The position numbers were made by a program, and so were the translations under genes. From Gammaproteobacteria bacterium (GTDB lineage Bacteria; Pseudomonadota; Gammaproteobacteria; Steroidobacterales; Steroidobacteraceae), in contig JASHYG010000440.1 in the NCBI GenBank assembly GCA_030043215.1, positions 1 through 13,390 on the forward strand: DNA of 13,390 bases. Reading direction: 5' to 3'. Shown here in pieces: positions 1-6,783 of this stretch (position 1 is the first letter of the stretch; each line of letters starts with the position of its first letter). Under the pieces are notes generated by a model. The model did not search any database, was not told where the DNA came from, and saw nothing but the letters and a program-made list of their open reading frames with translations.

Positions 1-621
1 CTGGACCTGATCGCACGGGTCGATCGGCGCGCTCACGCGGCGCCAGTGGCCGCGCCGGGGCCGGCCGAGTGGCCGCAGGCGACTCGGGCGCGCGATGAGT
101 ACCGGCGCGTGCGGGCGAGCGGGCAATTCCTCAACGACCGCGAGACCCTCGTGCGGGCGGTGACGGAGCTCGGCGGCGGCTTCTGGGTGCTCACGCCTTT
201 CAGAACGGATGCCGGATTCATTGTGCTGGTCAATCGCGGCTTCGTGCCGCCGGAGCGCCGAGATCCGCGCACGCGGGCGGCCGGCGAGATCGGCGGCGAG
301 GCCGTCGTGACGGGCCTGTTGCGCATGTCGGAGCCGGGCGGGGCGTTCCTGCACGCCAACTCCCCAGCCGATGATCGCTGGTACTCGCGCGACATCGAGG
401 CCATCGCGGCGACGCGTCGCCTGTCGAACGTCGCCCCCTACTTCATCGATGCGGATGCCGAGCCGAACCCTGGAGGCTTCCCCGCCGGCGGCTTGACGAT
501 CATCCGCTTTCCCAACAATCATCTCGTCTACGCGCTCACGTGGTTCGGGCTCGCGCTCTTGCTCGCCGCCGCGACGATACGCGCGGGGAAAGACGAGTGG
601 CGACTGCGGCGTGTGAGGTGA
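1..621 (+). CDS. SURF1 family cytochrome c oxidase assembly protein (5' end outside window)
   Basis: SURF1/Shy1 proteins are inner-membrane factors that help assemble haem-copper cytochrome c oxidase. The frame is open from base 1 and the translation before the GTG at 46 (LIARVDRRAHAAP) already looks like the family's linker after the first membrane helix, so the true start lies upstream and 46 is not the start. About 206 residues are visible. Seen here are the family core GFWVLTPFRTDAGFIVLVNRG followed by VPPERRDP, the Y-F-I-D-A motif near the end, the NNHLVYALTWFGLA segment that begins the second membrane helix, and a short basic cytoplasmic tail. The missing N-terminus should hold the first helix. 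SURF1 genes normally sit in cox operons, so cox genes are expected upstream, outside the window. Family assignment is firm; the oxidase partner cannot be seen. Confidence 0.93.
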   Translation: MDLIARVDRRAHAAPVAAPGPAEWPQATRARDEYRRVRASGQFLNDRETLVRAVTELGGGFWVLTPFRTDAGFIVLVNRGFVPPERRDPRTRAAGEIGGEAVVTGLLRMSEPGGAFLHANSPADDRWYSRDIEAIAATRRLSNVAPYFIDADAEPNPGGFPAGGLTIIRFPNNHLVYALTWFGLALLLAAATIRAGKDEWRLRRVR

Positions 622-724
622 GCGGACCGCGCGATCTGGCATACTGCTCGCTTCCCACGACGCCGCGCGATGCGCGTGGTGCCTCGAGGCGACCGTTCGA
701 TCCGACCAGCAGAGGGTGCACGAA

Positions 725-2187
725 GTGGCGAAGATTCCCGCAGGAGTGGGCCCGGAACGTCCTCAGGTCGTCGTGCTGGTGGGCGCCACCGGCGATCTGG
801 CCCAGCGCAAGCTCCTGCCGGGGCTCTTCCGGCTGACGAGCATCGGGTTCATTCCGGGGTGCCGGATTGTCGGTGTCTCGCTCGATGACCTGACGCCCGA
901 TGCGTTCCGGAAGCTCGCGCGGGAAGCGCTCGGCCAGTTCTCGACGTGCAAGGTCGAGGACGAAGAATGGAAGACCTTCAGCGACAGCCTGGACTACGTG
1001 CCCCTCGCAGCCGGTCCGAGCGCCCTCAAGGCCGCCGTGGAGCGCGCGGAGCAGGCCTTCAACGGCAAGAACGACCGCCTGCACCATCTCAGCGTGCCGC
1101 CCAATGCGGCGCTCGCGGCGATCCACACGCTCGCCGAGGCCAACCTCATTGCGCGTGCCCGCATCATCATGGAGAAGCCGTTCGGCACCGACCTCGCGAG
1201 CGCGGTCTCGCTCAATGCGAAATTGCACGAGGTGTTCGACGAGGATCGGATCTTCCGCATCGATCACTTCCTCGGCAAGGAGCCGGCGCAGAACATCCTC
1301 GCATTCCGGTTCGCGAACGGGCTGTTCGAGCCGATCTGGAACCGCAACTTCATCGATCACGTGCAGATCGACGTGCCGGAGACGCTGGGGCTCGACCGGC
1401 GCGCCGCCTTCTACGAGTCGACCGGGGCCTACCGCGACATGGTGGTGACCCATCTGTTCCAGATCCTCGCCTTCGTCGCGATGGAGCCGCCCACCGCTCT
1501 CGCGTCCGCGCCGATCAGCGACGAGAAGAACAAGGTCTTTCGCTGCATGCTGCCCATCCAGCCGACCGACGTGGTGCGCGGGCAGTACACCGGCTATCGC
1601 GCTGAGAAAGGCGTCGCGCCGGAATCGGATACCGAGACCTTCATTGCGCTCAGATGCTCCATCGATACCTGGCGCTGGGCCGGCGTGCCTTTCTATCTGC
1701 GCACCGGCAAGCGGCTCGCGGAAGGCCAGCGGATCATCTCGATCGCCTTCCGGGAGCCGCCGAAGAGCATGTTCCCGGCGGGCTCCGGCGTCGGCTCCCA
1801 GGGGCCGGACCACTTGACGTTCGACCTGGCGGACTCCTCCAAGATGTCGCTATCGTTCTACGGCAAGCGGCCAGGCCCGGGCATGCGGCTCGACAAGCTC
1901 AGCTTGCAGTTCGCCATGCACGACACGCGCTACGAGGGGGATGTGCTCGAGGCCTACGAGCGGCTGATCCTCGATGCGATGCGGGGCGACCACACCCTGT
2001 TCACCACGGCCGAAGGCATCGAGCGGCTGTGGGAGGTGTCGGTGCCCTTGCTCGAGTCACCGCCGCCCGTTCGACTCTACGCGCCGGGATCGTGGGACCC
2101 AACGCCATCCACCAGCTCATCGCGCCGAATGCGTGGCGGCTGCCGTTCGAGCGAGCCTGGCGCGATCCCAACACGGCGGGCGCGTGA
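725..2187 (+). CDS. zwf: Glucose-6-phosphate dehydrogenase, frameshifted near the 3' end
   Basis: Oxidises glucose 6-phosphate to 6-phosphogluconolactone with NADP+ (or NAD+), the entry to the oxidative pentose phosphate and Entner-Doudoroff routes; cytosolic. From the GTG at 725, the dinucleotide loop GATGDLAQRKL is at residues 20-30, the substrate motif RIDHFLGKE at 178-186, and the general-base His at 243 in THLFQ. These match the Asp177/His178/His240 set of the Leuconostoc enzyme. The start at 725 has AGAGG nine bases upstream; the in-frame GTG at 716 directly abuts that AGAGG and is less likely. After YAPGSW (codon 457, bases 2093-2095) the conserved ending GPNAIHQLIAPNAWRLPFER continues one frame back, to a TGA at 2185-2187. 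One G seems missing from the run at 2094-2096. Restored, the protein is 487 residues, normal for the family. The cause may be a sequencing error or a true mutation. Confidence 0.93.
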
Positions 2188-2192
2188 GGGAA

Positions 2193-2222
2193 GTCTCCCG
2201 GCCGCAGCCGCGACCGGGAGAC
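2193..2222. terminator. Stem-loop between convergent zwf and the 121-aa gene
   Basis: A perfect 9-bp inverted repeat, GTCTCCCGG (2193-2201) and CCGGGAGAC (2214-2222), with a 12-base loop. It starts six bases after the zwf stop codon and lies 27 bases past the stop of the opposing small gene, as expected for a shared bidirectional terminator. Neither side has a clear T run, so it may act only as a weak terminator or as a 3' end stabiliser. Confidence 0.5.
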
Positions 2223-2248
2223 GCCTGCGGTCTTCCGCAATCGGTGCG

Positions 2249-2614
2249 CTAGAGGCTTGCCTTCTGCTCCGCGGGAGGGGCCACGGGCTCCGGGGTCCCC
2301 CGCGCAGCGCCGAGGCGTCGCCGCTGCTCTTCCTGGACCTGCTCCACTGCAAGATCCGTCTCGGCCGCGACCATGCCGAGCAGCCTGTGGTTGGAATCGC
2401 GAGGCAGCGTGAGTCCATGCCGACGTTCCCAGATGCGGATGCGCTCGCCGGGCGTGTTCCGCGCCGACACCTGCTCGGCGAGCTCCGCTTGCCTGCGCTC
2501 CGACGCCAGACTCTGCTCGTGGGCGATGCGCGCCCGATAGTCCGCCATCAACTCCCCGGGTGCCGGCGGCGACGCACGGTAGGACGGGTTGGCAATCCAG
2601 GAATCGAGCGCCAT
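2249..2614 (-). CDS. Uncharacterised 121-aa helical protein
   Basis: I do not recognise a named family. The ATG at 2614 is chosen because GAGGAG lies six bases upstream of it; the frame is open further upstream but those residues are Arg/Pro-rich and look non-coding. The protein starts MALDSWIANPSYRASPPAPG, has a charged, Glu/Arg-rich helical stretch at residues 24-50, a segment RIRIWERRHGLTLPRD at 58-73, then TDLAVEQVQEEQRRRL at 86-101 and a Pro/Ala-rich disordered tail. There is no signal peptide or membrane helix, so it is probably cytosolic. It converges on zwf and diverges from the dienelactone hydrolase. The sharp ribosome-binding site and structured amino-acid use argue for a real gene; function unknown. 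Confidence 0.72.
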   Translation of the reverse strand: MALDSWIANPSYRASPPAPGELMADYRARIAHEQSLASERRQAELAEQVSARNTPGERIRIWERRHGLTLPRDSNHRLLGMVAAETDLAVEQVQEEQRRRLGAARGTPEPVAPPAEQKASL

Positions 2615-2791
2615 GAGATTCTCCTCGAGATGCGCTGCCATGGTAGCACCCCGGGGGCGGGGGCGCGTGCCGATCGGCCGGTCGGCCCTTGCGCGGGCGC
2701 GGCGCGGAGACCAGACTCGCCGGGGTCTGACTCGAATGCGCCGCCTCCCGTGGGGATGCGCGGATCCGCCCATCGATCATCGGAGAAGAAT

Positions 2792-3670
2792 ATGTGCGAC
2801 AACGACTCGCTTGACGACATGGTCGAATATGAGCTCAAGTCGAGGGGCCTATCGCGAAGACAGTTCGCAGCCCTCACGGCGGGCGCCGGCATGGTCTCGT
2901 TGCTGCCGCCTGTCGCGAACGCCGTCGAGGTGACGGGAGCGGACGTTGACATCCAGACCCCCGACGGCACTGCGGACGCTTACTTCGTGCATCCAGCCCG
3001 GGGCGCCCATCCCGGCGTGCTCATGTGGCCGGACATCTTCGGCTTGCGTCCCGCCTTCAAGCAGATGGCGACGCGGCTCGCGGAGTCGGGCTACTCGGTG
3101 CTGGTCGTCAACCCGTTCTATCGGATTCAGAAGGCGCCCACCTCGGGGCCGCACCCGAACTTCGGGGATCCCGCCACGCGCAAGGCGCTCACGACCCTCA
3201 TGAGCTCGCTCACGCCGGAGCACGTCGTGACCGATGCCGGCGCGTACATTCCCTACCTCGACGGCCAGCCCTCCGTCAGCAAGACGCGAAAGATGGCGAC
3301 CACCGGCTACTGCATGGGCGGTCCGTTCACGCTGCGCACCGCGGCGGCGTTCCCGGATCGCATCGGCGCCGGCGGCTCCTTCCACGGGGCGAACCTGGTG
3401 ACGGACGGACCGGACAGCCCGCATCTGCTGGTACCGAAGATCAAGGCGCAGTTTCTGATTGCCATTGCCTCGAACGACGACATGCGTCAGCCGAACGCAA
3501 AGACCGTACTGCGCGAAGCCTTCCACGAGGCACACCTGCGCGCGGAGATCCAGGTCTACCAGGGCGCGATGCACGGCTGGTGCGTCATTGACTCGCAGGT
3601 GTACAACCACGCGCAGGCCGAGCGGGCGTGGAGCCGGATGCTGGTGCGGCTCAAGAGCGCGCTCGCGTAA
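2792..3670 (+). CDS. Tat-exported dienelactone hydrolase family protein
   Basis: An alpha/beta hydrolase of the dienelactone hydrolase (DLH) family, 292 residues. Members hydrolyse lactones and esters with a Cys-His-Asp triad. The nucleophile is Cys174 in GYCMGG; His261 in HGW and Asp229 or Asp230 in SNDD complete the triad. The position of the classic Glu in the E-I-F-G motif is Asp81 here (WPDIFG). The N-terminus has a twin-arginine motif, SRRQF at residues 21-25, then a mildly hydrophobic stretch ending VANA at 41-44, so export by Tat is predicted. The ATG at 2792 is preceded by GGAG six bases upstream. The last base of its TAA stop is the first base of the next gene's ATG, so the two are likely translated together. 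The frame is open upstream into zwf only because of the zwf frameshift. The true substrate is not known. Confidence 0.9.
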   Translation: MCDNDSLDDMVEYELKSRGLSRRQFAALTAGAGMVSLLPPVANAVEVTGADVDIQTPDGTADAYFVHPARGAHPGVLMWPDIFGLRPAFKQMATRLAESGYSVLVVNPFYRIQKAPTSGPHPNFGDPATRKALTTLMSSLTPEHVVTDAGAYIPYLDGQPSVSKTRKMATTGYCMGGPFTLRTAAAFPDRIGAGGSFHGANLVTDGPDSPHLLVPKIKAQFLIAIASNDDMRQPNAKTVLREAFHEAHLRAEIQVYQGAMHGWCVIDSQVYNHAQAERAWSRMLVRLKSALA

Positions 3671-4680
3671 TGAAGGCCGCTGTCTTTCGCGGCTTTGACG
3701 CGCCGCTTGCGGTGGAGGAGGTGCCCGAGCCGCGCCCGGTGGAGGACGAGGTCCTGATCCGCGTGGCGCGCTGCGGAATCTGCGGCAGCGATCTGCACAT
3801 GACGCGCGAGCCGGCCATGGGCGCGCGAGCCGGAGCGATCCTCGGCCACGAGTTTGCCGGCGAGGTCCTGGAGGCCGGCCGCGCCGTGCACGGCTTGAAG
3901 CCGGGCGACCGGGTCGCGGTGGCGCCGGTGCGCGGATGCGGCCGGTGTCCCTTCTGCCTCGCGGGCGAGCCGGCCCGCTGCGAGCGCATGATGCTGCAGG
4001 GCGGCGGGTATGCGCAGCTCGCGGTGGCGAAGGACCGGCAGTGCTTGCGGCTCCCCGGAACGACATCGGACGAAGATGGAGCGCTGGTCGAGCCCCTGGC
4101 GGTCGCGCTGCACGGCGTGATGCTCGCGGGCCTGTCGCCGGGCGCGCGAGTGATGGTGATGGGCGCCGGACCGATCGGGCTCGGCGTCGCCTATTGGGCG
4201 CGGCGCCTCGGCGCCACCCGAGTCGCGGTCACCGACCTCACGACCCTGCAAGCCGAGCTGGCACTCACGATCGGCGCGACCGCATTCGTCAAGGCCGACG
4301 AGGACGCGGTGCGCCGCGTATCGGATGCGCTCGGCGGAGCACCCGATGTGGTATTCGAGTGCGTCGGCAGGCCCGGCATCCTCGCGCTCGCGATCGAGCA
4401 CGTGCGGTCGCGCGGCTCGATCGTCATGCTCGGCCTTTGCACCTCGCTCGACAGCTTCGTTCCTTTCCGGGCGGTCTCGAAGGAGGTCCGCATCATCATG
4501 TCCGCGTTCTTCAACATGGGCGAGTATGGCGCCGCGCTCGACATGCTCGACGGCGGGCGGGCGGCGGCCAAGGCGATGGTGACCGATACGGTGTCGCTCG
4601 CGGAACTGCCCCCCACGTTCGAGGCGCTCCGCCAGCGAACCTCTCAATGCAAGGTCATGGTCCGGCCGGACCGGGGGTGA
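3670..4680 (+). CDS. Zinc-dependent medium-chain alcohol dehydrogenase family protein
   Basis: A 336-residue NAD(P)-dependent dehydrogenase of the MDR superfamily, in the sorbitol/threonine/alcohol dehydrogenase branch. Catalytic zinc ligands are visible as Cys38 (CGICGSD), His60-Glu61 (GHE) and Glu141 (VEPLA). The structural zinc site is complete: Cys90, Cys93, Cys96 and Cys104 in the C-x2-C-x2-C-x7-C pattern. The Rossmann loop GAGPIG is at 165-170, with an acidic residue (Asp189) at the end of the second strand, which usually favours NAD. The start ATG at 3670 overlaps the hydrolase stop (TAATG), indicating translational coupling. The 3' end overlaps the opposing carboxylesterase gene by 26 bases. 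There is no signal peptide, so it is cytosolic, unlike its exported neighbour. The alcohol substrate cannot be read from sequence. Confidence 0.92.
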   Translation: MKAAVFRGFDAPLAVEEVPEPRPVEDEVLIRVARCGICGSDLHMTREPAMGARAGAILGHEFAGEVLEAGRAVHGLKPGDRVAVAPVRGCGRCPFCLAGEPARCERMMLQGGGYAQLAVAKDRQCLRLPGTTSDEDGALVEPLAVALHGVMLAGLSPGARVMVMGAGPIGLGVAYWARRLGATRVAVTDLTTLQAELALTIGATAFVKADEDAVRRVSDALGGAPDVVFECVGRPGILALAIEHVRSRGSIVMLGLCTSLDSFVPFRAVSKEVRIIMSAFFNMGEYGAALDMLDGGRAAAKAMVTDTVSLAELPPTFEALRQRTSQCKVMVRPDRG

Positions 4681-6190
4681 GGTCCGCCGCGGGAGGAATC
4701 GGCAGAAGCGCGCGCTGCAGAGCGTCATCCTGCGCTCCTCGGGGAGCCGCTCTCGGACCGGACCTCACGCCGAACTCCATCAACTCGTCCGCTTGCGGAC
4801 GGTAGGCCGGCCACGCGCCGTCCGCGCAGGCCGGCCGGCCGGTCCTCGCGAACGAGACCCAGCAGCCGTGCATGAGGGTCTCCATCGCGCGATCTTCCGC
4901 CGACGCCGCGCGGTCGTAGGATGCGGACCAGCTCCCGAAAACGAAGGGGATCTCTGCGCCGTGTCCCGCGCCGGCCACCGTCCCGCGGCGCGCCGTCGGC
5001 ACATAGGAGAAGTAGTACAGATAGGATGGCGCAGCGGCCGACGCTCGCGATGCGAACCAGCGCGCCGGCGCTCCCATGACGGAATCGCCGAAGTACGCTC
5101 TGCCGACCTCTGCCGCGGCTCCGGGATAGAGAGGCACTGCAGACCGCGGCACCCGTGCGGCTTCCTCGGCGGGCGAGACGTGGAAGCTGCTCATCAATGA
5201 GGCTTCGTAGCTGTTCGAGCCGATGACCAGCGGGACGTGGATCTCGCGGCCGGCGGCGAACGCCTGCGAGATACTGTCCCGGATGAAGCGCCCGTCGTCG
5301 AACGGACCGATGCGCAGGAGCGAGGCCTGGGCGTCGAGTAGCCGCTCGAAGGGCAGCGCGCGCAGCTGTTGCGGCGTCGCTCCGGCGGCGAGCCCCAGGG
5401 CGGAAGCCAGCGCGGAGCCCCTGCGCTCCTCCTCCGCCAGAGTCCTTTGCGGCTCCCAGCCTTCCCCGGACTCGACGATGGCCTTGGCGAACAGCCCCTT
5501 TGCGGCGGGCAGAGCGAGGAGCCTCAACACGCTCCTGCCGCCGGCGGATTCGCCGAACACCGTCACGTTGCGGGGGTTGCCGCCGAAGGCGGCAATGTTG
5601 CGCTTCACCCATCGCAGCGCCGCGATCTGATCCAGGATGCCGTAGTTGCCGAGCGGCGCCCCTCGCGCGGCGGCCGCGGTGAGCGCCGGATGAGCGAAGA
5701 AGCCCAGAACGCCGAGACGATAATTGATCGTGACGAGGATCACGCCGTCCCTCGCGAAATCGCCGCCGTCGTAGAAGCGCCTGGAGCCCGACCCGGAGCG
5801 GAATCCGCCGCCATGGATCCAGACCATGACCGGGGCTTTCCTCGCCGCAGTGAACGTCCACACGTTGAGAAAGAGGCAGTCCTCGCTCTGCCGCCGATCA
5901 CCGCTCAACGTCGCCGCGGATTGTCTTCGCCATTGCGGGCAGTCCGGCCCGAAGGCGGAAGCCTCTCGCGTGCCGGCCCAGCTCGCCGGCCGGCTGGGCG
6001 GCTCCCAGCGCAGGGCACCGACAGGCGGCGCGGCGTAGGGAATCCCCTTGAAGACCTCGACGGTTCCCTCCCGCACTCCCACCAGGGCGCCGGATTCCAC
6101 GGTCACGGTGGGATTTGCAGTCTCCGCGAGCGTAAACCCTGAGCACAGCTCTAGCGATGCCGCGACGAGCACGGTGGCGATACGCTTCAT
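4655..6190 (-). CDS. Secreted type-B carboxylesterase
   Basis: A 511-residue alpha/beta hydrolase of the carboxylesterase/cholinesterase type-B family, which hydrolyses carboxylic esters. An N-terminal Sec signal peptide (MKRIATVLVAAS start, ending near residue 22-25) predicts export. Family marks in order: GIPYAAPPVG at 49-58, EDCLFLNVW at 103-111, the oxyanion-hole HGGGF at 126-130, NYGILDQ at 182-188, the nucleophile elbow GESAGG with Ser215, the acid Glu329 in SNSYEA, and His410 in GHGAEIPFVFG. Cys84 and Cys105 match the family's conserved first disulphide. The ATG at 6190 is chosen because the signal peptide starts there and GGGGGA lies four bases upstream. Its stop lies inside the 3' end of the convergent alcohol dehydrogenase gene. 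It is 54 bases downstream of the DUF6491-like gene on the same strand and may share its transcript. Confidence 0.93.
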   Translation of the reverse strand: MKRIATVLVAASLELCSGFTLAETANPTVTVESGALVGVREGTVEVFKGIPYAAPPVGALRWEPPSRPASWAGTREASAFGPDCPQWRRQSAATLSGDRRQSEDCLFLNVWTFTAARKAPVMVWIHGGGFRSGSGSRRFYDGGDFARDGVILVTINYRLGVLGFFAHPALTAAAARGAPLGNYGILDQIAALRWVKRNIAAFGGNPRNVTVFGESAGGRSVLRLLALPAAKGLFAKAIVESGEGWEPQRTLAEEERRGSALASALGLAAGATPQQLRALPFERLLDAQASLLRIGPFDDGRFIRDSISQAFAAGREIHVPLVIGSNSYEASLMSSFHVSPAEEAARVPRSAVPLYPGAAAEVGRAYFGDSVMGAPARWFASRASAAAPSYLYYFSYVPTARRGTVAGAGHGAEIPFVFGSWSASYDRAASAEDRAMETLMHGCWVSFARTGRPACADGAWPAYRPQADELMEFGVRSGPRAAPRGAQDDALQRALLPIPPAADLTPGPAGP

Positions 6191-6244
6191 CGGGTCCCCC
6201 AAGGGCGCGGTCAACGGCCCCCTGCGCTTTCGCCCGCGGTCGAG

Positions 6245-6688
6245 CTACGGCCGCAGACTCTTCGGTAACGAGGCCGCTTCGGCGTGCGTGAGGGGAATCA
6301 GCCGCCTGACGATGACGGCTTCCCTGAAGCCGAGCTGGTCGGAGGCCACGAGCTTGAAGTCGACAGCGTTGCAGATGGTGTCGCCCGAGTCCCGGTCGCT
6401 GAGCACCGTCCAGGTCGATTTGAGGAGCGGGTAAGCGGAGTCCAGATCGAGCCGATAGATCTGATGATTGACCGAGATGTAGACCGTGCGCGCGTCGGGC
6501 GTCGACTTCCAGGTGCCGGACCATTGCCGTCGGAAGAAACACGGTGCGGGGGTCGCCACATCGGCGGCCTGGCTGCCGGCCGAGATGGAGCCCTGCGCGA
6601 GCACCGGCGAGGGAAGCCGGGCGAGCATGAGGGCGAGGACGACACTGATGAGGGTCCCTAGCAAGCGTCTTCGATGAACCGAGGGCAT
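6245..6688 (-). CDS. Small secreted protein, DUF6491-like
   Basis: A 147-residue protein with an Arg-rich N-terminus (HRRRLL), a hydrophobic stretch at about residues 9-24 and a likely signal cleavage after VLA-Q (residue 31). The mature part has CFFRRQWSGTW, then TVYISVNHQIYRLDLDSAYP, DSGDTICNAVDFKL and an ending LTHAEAASLPKSLRP. This order (C-F, V-N-x-x-Y-R-L-D-L, I-C-x-x-x-D, L-T-x-A-E, LP-K-x-LRP) is what I recall for DUF6491, small envelope proteins of gammaproteobacteria with no known activity. The two mature Cys residues (in CFF and TIC) could form a disulphide. AGGAGG at 6699-6704 lies ten bases before the ATG at 6688. The family name is from memory; the gene itself is well supported. 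Confidence 0.8.
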   Translation of the reverse strand: MPSVHRRRLLGTLISVVLALMLARLPSPVLAQGSISAGSQAADVATPAPCFFRRQWSGTWKSTPDARTVYISVNHQIYRLDLDSAYPLLKSTWTVLSDRDSGDTICNAVDFKLVASDQLGFREAVIVRRLIPLTHAEAASLPKSLRP

Positions 6689-6698
6689 GGCGGTCTAG

Positions 6699-6729
6699 CC
6701 TCCTCTCCGCTCGCGGAGCCCACAGTATA
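6699..6729 (-). promoter_or_regulatory. Possible promoter, 5' hairpin and ribosome-binding site of the DUF6491-like gene
   Basis: On the minus strand a TATACT hexamer (6724-6729) resembles a -10 box and would place the transcript start near 6717. The predicted transcript would then begin with a 5-bp hairpin, CTCCG/CGGAG (6705-6709 with 6714-6718), which directly abuts the AGGAGG ribosome-binding site at 6699-6704. No good -35 box is visible 16-18 bases upstream, so the promoter part is tentative. Confidence 0.32.
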
Positions 6730-6783
6730 CACCGCGAGCACTCCCACCCCCGAGGGCCTCGTCTGGATGCGCGAAGGCTCCGA

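Noticed and set aside
46..621. GTG at 46 as the start of the SURF1 gene
   Set aside because: The frame is open from base 1 and its translation matches the family's region before this point, so the gene is cut by the window edge.
536..1813. 425-codon open frame on the minus strand opposite zwf
   Set aside because: Arg/Glu/His-rich translation with no recognisable motif, fully antisense to a clear zwf; typical GC-rich shadow.
2090..2100. Programmed -1 frameshift in zwf
   Set aside because: No X-XXY-YYZ slippery heptamer and no strong hairpin at the right distance; a missing G in a run is simpler.
2849..4066. 405-codon minus-strand open frame across the DLH and ADH genes
   Set aside because: Spans two well-supported genes in antisense; Arg/Ala/Pro-rich with no domain.
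3556..4728. 390-codon minus-strand open frame opposite the alcohol dehydrogenase
   Set aside because: Out-of-frame antisense of a gene with complete zinc and cofactor motifs; no domain of its own.
4725..5861. 378-codon minus-strand frame inside the carboxylesterase
   Set aside because: Same strand, other frame; Arg/Gly-rich and without the esterase motifs that the main frame has in full.
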